From a virus, in IMG/VR virus record IMGVR_UViG_3300042507_003904, positions 1 through 31,393 of that record: a stretch of 31,393 nt of DNA; one strand, given 5' to 3'. Under the pieces are notes generated by a model that saw only the letters and a list, made by a program, of their open reading frames with translations, was not told the DNA's origin and did no database searches. The position numbers and the translations under genes are program-made. Below, piece after piece: positions 20,186 through 27,575 of the stretch (position 1 is the first letter of the stretch; the number at the start of each line of letters is the position of its first letter).

Positions 20186-20920
20186 ATGAGCAACGGACTT
20201 GAAAACCTTTACGAAGCACTGACCGGGACAGAAGTTGAGGCTGAAAAGCCGGGAACGGAAGAACAGGAACAGCCGGAAGTAAAGGATGAGGGCGTTAAAG
20301 AAGATGCCGCGCCGCCTGCGGAATCACAAGCACCAACTGCAAAAGATGAGCGTTTCATCCCGATCAATGCACTTTTGGACGAGCGCGAAAAACGTCAACG
20401 TCTTGAGGCCGAACTGGCGCAGCTGAAGGCGCAAGCCCAACCTGCGAAAGAGGACACCACCGAGGATGATCTTTTCAGCAATCCAGCTGAAGTTCTGAAA
20501 CGGGTGCAAATGGAAGCGTATGCGGCAGCTCGCCGGGATATGATTAACATGTCCGAGGCGATTCTGTTTGAGACGAAACCGGATGCACAAGAAAAGATCG
20601 ACGCTTTTAAAGAGGCGATTCAACAGAATCCGTCGCTTTACCAGCAGATGATTCACAGTCCGAATCCAGCCGGATTTGCCTATCAGGAAGGCGCAAAGTT
20701 TCTGAGCGTGAAAGCTATACCAACAGATATGGCGAAGTACGAACAGGAACTGCGGGCCAAGATTGAGGCAGAATTGGCAGTCAAGTACGGCCAAAAAGGC
20801 GGGAAACTTCCTTCGTCCATCCCGACAACACTTTCCGATGTTCCAAACGTCAAGCCGGATACTGATGAAGCTTCGGATGCGTTGGACATTGGAGCAATCC
20901 TTAAAGCCGCCAGACGATAG
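20186..20920 (+). CDS. Scaffolding protein, 244 aa
   Basis: The position between portal and coat and the composition identify it: an acidic, Pro/Glu-rich N-terminus (EQEQPEVKDEGVKEDAAPPA), a coiled coil at residues ~65-95 (DEREKRQRLEAELAQLKAQA), a helical middle, and a short C-terminal ILKAARR, the kind of basic helix that binds coat protein. AAAGGA precedes the ATG at 20186. It would guide procapsid assembly and then leave. No protease domain is seen. Confidence 0.85.
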   Translation: MSNGLENLYEALTGTEVEAEKPGTEEQEQPEVKDEGVKEDAAPPAESQAPTAKDERFIPINALLDEREKRQRLEAELAQLKAQAQPAKEDTTEDDLFSNPAEVLKRVQMEAYAAARRDMINMSEAILFETKPDAQEKIDAFKEAIQQNPSLYQQMIHSPNPAGFAYQEGAKFLSVKAIPTDMAKYEQELRAKIEAELAVKYGQKGGKLPSSIPTTLSDVPNVKPDTDEASDALDIGAILKAARR

Positions 20921-20928
20921 GAGTCATT

Positions 20929-22014
20929 ATGGCAGAATCTAGGGCCGCGACGGGCCTGACCGTCCAACGCTGGGACAGTAATTTCTTTACCCAGTATTTG
21001 CAGGAAAACCGTTTCAAGTCCTACATGGGGACTGACACGAACAGCATCATCCAGCTAAACAACGATCTGCGCAATGCCAAGGGCAAAACTGTTACGTTTG
21101 CTCTCGCCAACAAGCTGATTGGGGCTGGTGTTACCGGTTCGGCTACGCTTGAGGGTGCAGAGGAAGACCTGCGCACTCGTTCGTTTACGGTAAACGTGAA
21201 CAAGCGGCGTCATGCGGTGATCGTGCCGGAAATCGAGGAACAGTACAGCGCAATCAGCCTGCGCGATGCTGGCCGCGAAGTCCTGATGGACTGGATGATG
21301 GAAAACGTGCGGGATCGGATCATTGCCGCTCTCGGCTCCATCGACGGCGTTGCTTATGCTTCTGCCACGGCTGCACAACGCAACACATGGCTCACCAACA
21401 ACAGTGACCGTGTATTGTATGGTAACGCCAAAGGGAACAGCTCCTCGCTGGTTCATGCCACGGCGCTTGCCAACGTTGACAACACCAACGACAAGCTGAC
21501 GACCGCCAGCATTGACCTGATGAAGCGGATGGCTCTTGAGGCATCGCCCAAAATTCGCCCGATTCGTGTTGGCAATGACACCCGTTCGTTCGTGCTGTTC
21601 TGCGGCACGCGCACGTTCCGGGATCTGAAGCGGGATACGACCCTGATGCAGGCACAGCGTGACGCTCTGCCGCGCAGCAAGGATAACCCGCTGTTCCGTG
21701 GTGGTGACCTTCTGTGGGATAACGTTGTGATTCACGAGATCGACGACATCCCGGTTTATACGGGTGTTGGTGCGGGCAGTATCGACGTTTCGCCTGTGTA
21801 TTTCTGCGGTGCGCAAGCTCTGGCGTATGCCATCAGCAAACCGACCTACACGATCACGGACGACCGCGATTATGAGGACAAGAAGGGCGTTTCCGTCAAC
21901 ATCATTGATGGTGTTGAGAAAATGCGTTTCGGCACTTCGTCCACCACCGATACTGGCAACACAAAAGACAATGGTCTGCTGACCGGGTTCTTTGCCGCTG
22001 TCGCTGACGCTTAA
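20929..22014 (+). CDS. Major capsid protein, N4-gp56 family, 361 aa
   Basis: The main coat subunit. The N-terminal VQRWDSNFFTQYLQENRFKS, then GTDTNSIIQ and LNNDLRNAKGKTVTFALANK, and RRHAVIVPEIEEQYSAISLR are typical of the N4 gp56-type HK97-fold capsid family. Further on, VLFCGTRTFRDLKRDTTLMQ and DIPVYTGVGAGS also fit. Length (361) is near the family norm. Strong AGGAGTCATT precedes the ATG at 20929. Scaffold upstream and decoration-like genes downstream support it. High expression is expected. Confidence 0.93.
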   Translation: MAESRAATGLTVQRWDSNFFTQYLQENRFKSYMGTDTNSIIQLNNDLRNAKGKTVTFALANKLIGAGVTGSATLEGAEEDLRTRSFTVNVNKRRHAVIVPEIEEQYSAISLRDAGREVLMDWMMENVRDRIIAALGSIDGVAYASATAAQRNTWLTNNSDRVLYGNAKGNSSSLVHATALANVDNTNDKLTTASIDLMKRMALEASPKIRPIRVGNDTRSFVLFCGTRTFRDLKRDTTLMQAQRDALPRSKDNPLFRGGDLLWDNVVIHEIDDIPVYTGVGAGSIDVSPVYFCGAQALAYAISKPTYTITDDRDYEDKKGVSVNIIDGVEKMRFGTSSTTDTGNTKDNGLLTGFFAAVADA

Positions 22015-22027
22015 GGAGTATTGAATT

Positions 22028-22501
22028 ATGCCTACTTTTACAGCAGCACAAGCCGTTTCCACCTTTCCTGTTTATGAAAGCGTGGGGCGCGGGCTGAAGC
22101 ATACCGCATTCGGTGTGATTCAGCTGACAAGTAACGTTGCTCCGGCTGATATTCTGCAATTCTGCTGGATTCCGGCAAATGCAACCGTCATCGGTGGCCG
22201 TTTCCGTGGAACTGATCTTGACACCAATGCCACTGCCACGCTCGATATTGATATCGGCTGGGCGGCAAATGGTGTTGAGGTTGCCGATACGGATGGTTTT
22301 GGTAACTTTGGCGTTATCAATGGTTCGGCTGTGACCAACTATTTGCCCGAAGGTGGCTTTGCGCTTCCGCTGGCGGGTGTTCTGGCAACCGGGCCTGTCA
22401 CCTTCACCAACAAAACCCTTATCACTGGCGTTGTAAACGCGGCAGCAGCCACGTTTGCCGCTGGCACGATCTGGGTTGAAGTTGATTATGTGGTGGCGTA
22501 A
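22028..22501 (+). CDS. Capsid-adjacent beta-rich protein, 157 aa (possible decoration protein)
   Basis: The product is almost entirely beta-strand-forming: LKHTAFGVIQLTSNVAPADI, LQFCWIPANATVIGGRFRGT, DLDTNATATLDIDIGWAANG, and a hydrophobic TIWVEVDYVV end. This layout is common in phage proteins directly after the coat gene and suggests a jelly-roll or beta-sandwich decoration or cement protein. No sequence signature proves it. AAGGAG lies upstream of the ATG at 22028. The stop overlaps the next start (TAATG). Confidence 0.8.
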   Translation: MPTFTAAQAVSTFPVYESVGRGLKHTAFGVIQLTSNVAPADILQFCWIPANATVIGGRFRGTDLDTNATATLDIDIGWAANGVEVADTDGFGNFGVINGSAVTNYLPEGGFALPLAGVLATGPVTFTNKTLITGVVNAAAATFAAGTIWVEVDYVVA

Positions 22502-22767
22502 TGCCGTCATTCCTGTATCGGGGTGAATATCCCGAAAAGGGATTTGTTGATGTGTATGGCGTGGCGTTTCATCCTGAGACGCCCGCCAACATCACAGACC
22601 CTTTTGCTGTCGCCAAGCTGCGCGGCAACCGTTTCTTTGTTGAGGTAGATCATGGCAACGCTGACGAAAGCGGACATACGCAACCGGGTGTTGCAGAGAA
22701 TGCGGGTTCTGGGGCAGGGGCAGACAGCCAGCGCCGAAGAGGCCGCCCACGTCGATCAACACATTGA
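22501..22767 (+). CDS. Small protein with basic GRP tail, 88 aa
   Basis: Residues 1-50 (MPSFLYRGEYPEKGFVDVYG, VAFHPETPANITDPFAVAKL, RGNRFFVEVD) resemble the short beta-rich proteins found between coat and head-completion genes, where a FxxG(V)xF...D...a.KL.gN.~F pattern is frequent. The tail ends QRRRGRPRRSTH, an AT-hook-like GRP motif that could contact DNA. The last 116 bases overlap the next gene in another frame, so the tail is encoded inside it. The ATG at 22501 overlaps the previous stop. Confidence 0.7.
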   Translation: MPSFLYRGEYPEKGFVDVYGVAFHPETPANITDPFAVAKLRGNRFFVEVDHGNADESGHTQPGVAENAGSGAGADSQRRRGRPRRSTH

Positions 22768-23005
22768 ATTGTTGCATAGCGAGCTTGCCGCCCGTGGTCT
22801 GGCTCAAATCGGCACGCTGACATGGACTGTAGATGCGATTCCGGATATTGTGGCAGAGGCTTATACAGCTATGGCGGCGTTCCGTGCGTCACCATTGTTC
22901 GGGCGGCAAACCACTTATGATGAATACACCTTTGGCGAACACCTGTTGCGCCGTGTGGCAAAAGCGCCAGTGGATGAAGACCCGATAAAGGCAACGTATT
23001 ACTAA
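22652..23005 (+). CDS. Head-completion protein, P22 gp4-like, 117 aa
   Basis: A helical protein with MATLTKADIRNRVLQRMRVL, AAHVDQHIELLHSELAARGL, DIVAEAYTAMAAFRASPLFG and GEHLLRRVAKAP. Helical adaptors that bind below the portal in P22-like phages (gp4 type) have this pattern, and the next gene is the gp10 homologue, the same order as in P22. It is shorter than P22 gp4, so the call is partly from context. GAGG precedes the ATG at 22652. It overlaps the 88-residue gene by 116 bases. Confidence 0.75.
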   Translation: MATLTKADIRNRVLQRMRVLGQGQTASAEEAAHVDQHIELLHSELAARGLAQIGTLTWTVDAIPDIVAEAYTAMAAFRASPLFGRQTTYDEYTFGEHLLRRVAKAPVDEDPIKATYY

Positions 23006-24408
23006 TGGTAAACATACCTCTTCCATCAGCGTACGGTAAAGGCGAATCACTGCGCTTTGATGCATCACGGCTGGTGAATTTTGAGGCTATTCCGGCGTCT
23101 GGTCAAACAGCAAGAAGTGCGTTTTATCTCACTGCCTCGCCGGGACTGAAACGATTCAGCACCCTTGGTACTGGGCTTTACACGACACGCGGTCTGATGC
23201 AGATGGGCGGCGTGCTGTATGCGGTAAATGGCACAAGCCTTTATCGTGTGGATCAATTTGGTGTCGAAACATCCCTTGGGACGGTGGCTGGTTCTTTACC
23301 CGTCACAATGGCAAAGATTGGGCGCGAACTGGTAATTTGCGCTGATACTTTAAGTTATGTATGGAACGCACAAACCAGCACATTTAGCACTATTACAGAC
23401 CCTGATTTTTATGTTGCTGATGCTGTGACGGGCCAGAATCAACGAGTGATTTTTAACCGCCGGGGAACGGGGCAGTTTTTTTGGTCTGATACTTTAGCGG
23501 CAACAGTTTATGACGGTTTGAATCTACAAACAGCAGAAGCAAACGATGATAACCTTGTTGCGCCGTTTGCCGCTTACGATGATTTGTGGTTGTTTGGGCA
23601 GGAAACCATCGAGGTTGCCCGCGAAGCGGTTGACGGATTCTACGACCGCATTCCCGGCGCAGTTCTGGATGTGGGGCTGGCGAGTAAGTTGGCCGTTACC
23701 CGTTTGGGAAATGCCGTTTATTGGCTGGGCCATGATGGTGTAGTGTACGGCGCCGCAGGATACTCGCCGCAACCTATCAGCACGTTTGCTATTTCAGATG
23801 AGATTGCAAGCCTGAGCAGAATCACAGATGCTATAATGTGGGGCTATTCCACCAATGGGCACAAATATATTGTTCTGACGTTTCCATTTGCACAACGCAC
23901 GTTTGTTTATGATGTTGGCGTGGGATCGTGGCATGAACGGTCAAGCTATGGCGTGGGGCAATGGCGGGGACTGAATTACGCCTATTGCTACGGTAAGCAT
24001 ATCGTTGGGGCGCTGAATGAGGGCGGACTGTATGAGATTCGCCGGGATGTGTATGACGAAGACGGCACCGAAATTCGCCGCATCATTGATATGGGATTCA
24101 TTGCCGACGGCGTGAACAGCTTCACCATTGATCGGGTTGAATTGGTGCTTGATACTGGTTTGGGTGGAACGGCTACAGGGACAGACACAGACCCTATTGT
24201 TAGCCTTTCATGGAGCAATGACGGCGGACGCACATTCAGCACACCGTTGCAGGCGTCTGCGGGGTTATTGGGTAACTATCAGCAAAAAGTAGTTTGGCGG
24301 CGTTTGGGGCAATTTCACATGGATGCCATGTTGCGGGTTGAAGTATCGAGCAAAACCCCCTGGCGCATTGTGGCGGCTGATGCTATTCTTGAAGGGCGCG
24401 GTGTATGA
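23005..24408 (+). CDS. Packaged-DNA stabilisation protein, P22 gp10-like, 467 aa
   Basis: Hexameric tail-hub protein that closes the head after packaging. MVNIPLPSAYGKGESLRFDA, SRLVNFEAIPASGQTARSAF, YLTASPGLKRF and GLYTTRGLMQMGGVLYAVNG are the standard opening of gp10-type proteins. A beta-propeller-like middle follows (VAPFAAYDDLWLFGQETIEV, WLGHDGVVYGAAGYSPQPIS). The ending, a jelly-roll-like WRIVAADAILEGRG, is also typical. The length is close to P22 gp10. Start and stop overlap both neighbours (TAATG, ATGA). Confidence 0.93.
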   Translation: MVNIPLPSAYGKGESLRFDASRLVNFEAIPASGQTARSAFYLTASPGLKRFSTLGTGLYTTRGLMQMGGVLYAVNGTSLYRVDQFGVETSLGTVAGSLPVTMAKIGRELVICADTLSYVWNAQTSTFSTITDPDFYVADAVTGQNQRVIFNRRGTGQFFWSDTLAATVYDGLNLQTAEANDDNLVAPFAAYDDLWLFGQETIEVAREAVDGFYDRIPGAVLDVGLASKLAVTRLGNAVYWLGHDGVVYGAAGYSPQPISTFAISDEIASLSRITDAIMWGYSTNGHKYIVLTFPFAQRTFVYDVGVGSWHERSSYGVGQWRGLNYAYCYGKHIVGALNEGGLYEIRRDVYDEDGTEIRRIIDMGFIADGVNSFTIDRVELVLDTGLGGTATGTDTDPIVSLSWSNDGGRTFSTPLQASAGLLGNYQQKVVWRRLGQFHMDAMLRVEVSSKTPWRIVAADAILEGRGV

Positions 24409-24944
24409 TCCCCCGTGAATTGCATAACCTAACGCAAGACCGCAGCCTGATTGATCGCCTGTGGTATAAGTTCTTTGCGGATTTTTGGGCACGGTTTGAT
24501 CGGCGTGAGCAACGGCCTGTTGTCGGGCAGATGTACATGCACAACAATGCTACCGCCACGGTGATTACCGACACCACCACGTTTGTAAAGATTGCAGGCA
24601 CTACGGTTGCAGGAAGCCATAATAATCAATACAATCACACCAATGGACGGCTGACAAATGCAGCAACGTATCGGCGTAGATTCAAGGTTTCAGTTACTGG
24701 TACGATGATTGCCCATCAGCATGATTACATTGAATTTGGTGTGTATGATAGTGCAATTGGGGCAGTGCAGGTTGATTCAAGGATGAAAATGTATATCCAC
24801 CACGGCACAGACCCGATTCTTTTTAGCACCGATGCAATCGTGAATCATGGGATTGGGGATTACATCGAAGTGCATTTGCGTGATACAACATCAATCCAGA
24901 ATGTGACAGTTGAACGGTTAAACGTAGTGGTGACGGAGATATAG
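24405..24944 (+). CDS. Hypothetical tail-associated protein with jelly-roll-like C-terminus, 179 aa
   Basis: A short helical N-terminus (SLIDRLWYKFFADFWARFDR, residues 14-33) is followed by ~130 residues of beta strands (YMHNNATATVITDTTTFVKI, RRRFKVSVTGTMIAHQHDYI, DYIEVHLRDTTSIQNVTVER). The C-terminal part looks like a TNF/BclA-type jelly roll, as used at the tips of tail needles and receptor-binding proteins. In P22 the gene after gp10 encodes the tail needle gp26, so a needle or plug function is possible. The long coiled coil of gp26 is missing. Function uncertain. Confidence 0.75.
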   Translation: MIPRELHNLTQDRSLIDRLWYKFFADFWARFDRREQRPVVGQMYMHNNATATVITDTTTFVKIAGTTVAGSHNNQYNHTNGRLTNAATYRRRFKVSVTGTMIAHQHDYIEFGVYDSAIGAVQVDSRMKMYIHHGTDPILFSTDAIVNHGIGDYIEVHLRDTTSIQNVTVERLNVVVTEI

Positions 24945-24945
24945 C

Positions 24946-26322
24946 ATGCCGAAATGGGGCGATTTTTTCAAAAATCCAGTCAAAGCTGTTGCCAAAACAG
25001 TTTCTAATGTCGTTAAGGATCCCCTTGGCGAAATTAAAAACGCAGTTAGCACGGGTGGCGTTCCACTTGCTCTAGCTGGATCACTTTTGATTCCCGGCGT
25101 TGGATCGGCCATTACGGGTGGGTTAAGCTCAGCATTGGGAAGTGTTGGGTCTGCCTTAGGCCTTGGTGGTACGGCAGCAGGCGCGGCGGGTGGCATCGGT
25201 GGCCTCGGAGGCTTAGGTGGTTCTCTGTTATCTCCCGCTTTGGCGGCTGGAAGTGCAAGCGCGGTTACGCCCGGTTTTTTAAGTACGCTTCTTGCAAGCC
25301 CTTCCTTGGCAACAGGTGCGCTTTCCCTTGGTAGCGGCGCGCTCGGCAATGTACTAACTGGACTTGCTGGAACAACGGCATTGAGTGGAAGCCCCACAAC
25401 CGGATTGCTTGGCGGGCTTTTGGGCGGCGGCGGAACAGGAGCAGGGCAACAAAGCGCACTCGGTAGCATTGGGCAACTTTTGGGTTTAGGTGGTGGAACA
25501 GCTGGCGGCGGCCTTGGCGGGTTACTTGGCGGCCTATCCGCACAAGACCTTCTGATCGGTGGCGGATCACTGGCATCATCCATCTACGGCGCTAACGTGG
25601 CAGAGAAGGCCGCACAATCGCAACGTGAGGCCATTGATAACGCCATTGCATCGTTGCGCCAAGGACAAGAGCAAGCCCGTGGCGATATCGGCACGGGCGC
25701 TCAGGAAGCCGCTGGATTCTTGGGGCAGCAGCCCGCAGAGATTCAAGCCGCACAACAAGCCGCAGCCGGGTATCTTGATCCCTTTTATCAAGCTGGCACA
25801 GCGGGCCTTGGCCAGCTTCAACAGCTTGCTATGGGGCAGGGTGTGCCTGAATTCCTTGCTGCGAATCCGGCGTACCAGTTCCGCCAGCAAGAGGCACAGA
25901 AGGCGCTTGAACGTTCTGCGGCGGCTCGTGGCGGCCTGTTGTCGGGGCAATTTGCCAAGGCGCTGCAAGAGCGCTCGCAGGGCCTTGCAAGCGAAGAATT
26001 TGGCAATGCTTTCAACCGCCTTTCCGGTGTTGTCGGCATGGGCCAGCAAGTTGGGCAGCAGCTTTCCAGCTTGCGTGAACGCACAGGCGAACGGATGCTG
26101 ACTAATATTGGAGCGCAGGCCGGATTGCGGCAACAGGCAGGCACGCAACGTGCCGGGATCGGCCAGCAATTTGCGGGCAGCTTGGCAGACCTGATGCGTT
26201 CCCGTGGTGATGCTGTGGCCACTGGACAAATCGGGCAGGCCAACGCATACAATCAAGGGCTGGCAAACCTGACGCAATACGTCACAGCGCCCAAATATCG
26301 CTTTGCAGGGGTAGGTGCATAA
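24946..26322 (+). CDS. DNA-transfer/ejection protein, P22 gp7-like, 458 aa
   Basis: N-terminal FKNPVKAVAKTV, then a long Gly/Ala/Leu-rich hydrophobic region (residues ~40-215) that could insert into membrane. A Gln-rich helical half follows, containing YLDPFYQAGTAGLGQLQQLA, NPAYQFRQQEAQKALERSAA and ARGGLLSGQFAKALQERSQG. The last motif is a hallmark of phage DNA-transfer proteins of the gp7/gp14 type. Such proteins leave the virion first and help form a channel through the host envelope. The place in the operon (after gp10) fits. The stop overlaps the next start. Confidence 0.85.
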   Translation: MPKWGDFFKNPVKAVAKTVSNVVKDPLGEIKNAVSTGGVPLALAGSLLIPGVGSAITGGLSSALGSVGSALGLGGTAAGAAGGIGGLGGLGGSLLSPALAAGSASAVTPGFLSTLLASPSLATGALSLGSGALGNVLTGLAGTTALSGSPTTGLLGGLLGGGGTGAGQQSALGSIGQLLGLGGGTAGGGLGGLLGGLSAQDLLIGGGSLASSIYGANVAEKAAQSQREAIDNAIASLRQGQEQARGDIGTGAQEAAGFLGQQPAEIQAAQQAAAGYLDPFYQAGTAGLGQLQQLAMGQGVPEFLAANPAYQFRQQEAQKALERSAAARGGLLSGQFAKALQERSQGLASEEFGNAFNRLSGVVGMGQQVGQQLSSLRERTGERMLTNIGAQAGLRQQAGTQRAGIGQQFAGSLADLMRSRGDAVATGQIGQANAYNQGLANLTQYVTAPKYRFAGVGA

Positions 26323-27575
26323 TGGCCGTTCCACAGTTACAGCTTGCGAATCTTGGCGAGATTTACGCGCAGAATCAGGCAAAACAAGCCGCAATGGATA
26401 CCATGCAGCTTGAACAAGCGGCTGCGGTTGAAAAAATGCGGCAGGATCAACTTGCCCGTCAAAAACAGGCGCAACTTTTGGAGATGGCTAAGACCGTAGA
26501 TATTTCAACGCCTGAAGGTGCAAAGCAGGCGTTTCAGTCTGGGTTGCTTGATCTTGGGGCTTATCAGGATGTGCAGAAAGCGGCTTCTGATATGGCGCTT
26601 GCCAAGCAGCGGACAGAAACGGCTCGCATTCAAGGGCAGACTTCGCAAGGAAGGCTTGAGGTAGAACAACGAAAAGCAGAAATTTATGAGCGCAAGGCTT
26701 ATGCTGATATGCGCAATCAAGCGGCGCAACTTGGTATTAGTGCCCAAAACGCAGAAACTGCACGTCTTCAAGCAATTCGTGAATATGGTAATGATCGTAC
26801 AGAATTGTTGGGGCGAACGGCTTTTAACTTAATGCAACAACCCGCTGCACAGCGGCCAGCTTATTATCAGGCATTTCGGCAACAAGCCATTCAATCGGGA
26901 CAGTTTGATCCAGAAGACTTGCCAGAACAGTACGATGAAGCAACTGTTGCGGGAACGGCTTTATGGGCAAAACCACAAGGTAAAGGTGGAACCGTCACTC
27001 TTCCAGATGGAACAGTGATTGAATCGGGAGGATTTTCAAACGAACAAAAGCTACGTAAAGAATTTTTAGATCAATCGAAAAATTTCATTGATGTTCGAGA
27101 CAGTTATTCAAGACTTCAGGCTGTTGCTGCTGATCCTTCTCCCGCTGGTGACATCAGTATCATTTTCTCCTACATGAAAATGCTTGATCCGGCATCTGTG
27201 GTGCGAGAGGGAGAACAAGCAACGGCGCAAAATGCGGCTGGGATTTCTGATCAAATCAGGAATTTATACAACAAAGTTATCACTGGGGAGCGTTTATCAC
27301 CTAACCAAAGGGCAGACTTTGTTAGGCAAGGCCAGAAATTGTATGAGCAGGCTTTAGGCCAAGTACAAAAAAACGCTAAAATGTACGAGGACATTGCGCA
27401 AAAGAGCGGATTAAATCCTGCGCTTGCAGTTCCTGATATAGGTATTGCTGCACAACCCGCCCCCGCTGGCGGTGGTCAGGGTGGTGTTCCAACGCTTTCA
27501 CCAGCAGAGGCATCGCAATTGCCATCTGGATCAAAATTTTATGGCTCTGATGGCGTATTGAGGATCAAACAATGA
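26322..27575 (+). CDS. Ejection protein, P22 gp20-like by position, 417 aa
   Basis: The N-terminal half is Gln/Ala-rich coiled coil (QAKQAAMDTMQLEQAAAVEK ... AKQRTETARIQGQTSQGRLE). The C-terminal half has FLDQSKNFIDVRDSYSRLQA, then GDISIIFSYMKMLDPASVVR and EGEQATAQNAAG, a domain I recognise from many phage internal virion proteins. It ends in LPSGSKFYGSDGVLRIK. Position between the gp7-like and the 1200-residue protein matches P22 gp20. It probably is ejected with DNA; no enzymatic motif is seen. Confidence 0.8.
   Translation: MAVPQLQLANLGEIYAQNQAKQAAMDTMQLEQAAAVEKMRQDQLARQKQAQLLEMAKTVDISTPEGAKQAFQSGLLDLGAYQDVQKAASDMALAKQRTETARIQGQTSQGRLEVEQRKAEIYERKAYADMRNQAAQLGISAQNAETARLQAIREYGNDRTELLGRTAFNLMQQPAAQRPAYYQAFRQQAIQSGQFDPEDLPEQYDEATVAGTALWAKPQGKGGTVTLPDGTVIESGGFSNEQKLRKEFLDQSKNFIDVRDSYSRLQAVAADPSPAGDISIIFSYMKMLDPASVVREGEQATAQNAAGISDQIRNLYNKVITGERLSPNQRADFVRQGQKLYEQALGQVQKNAKMYEDIAQKSGLNPALAVPDIGIAAQPAPAGGGQGGVPTLSPAEASQLPSGSKFYGSDGVLRIKQ

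Noticed and set aside
21055-22062. 335-codon minus-strand frame
   Set aside because: Antisense to the coat protein gene; no ribosome site and composition of a shadow frame.
25576-26394. 272-codon minus-strand frame, and the 25559-26101 plus frame
   Set aside because: Shadows of the gp7-like gene, produced by its Gln/Ala-rich coding bias.
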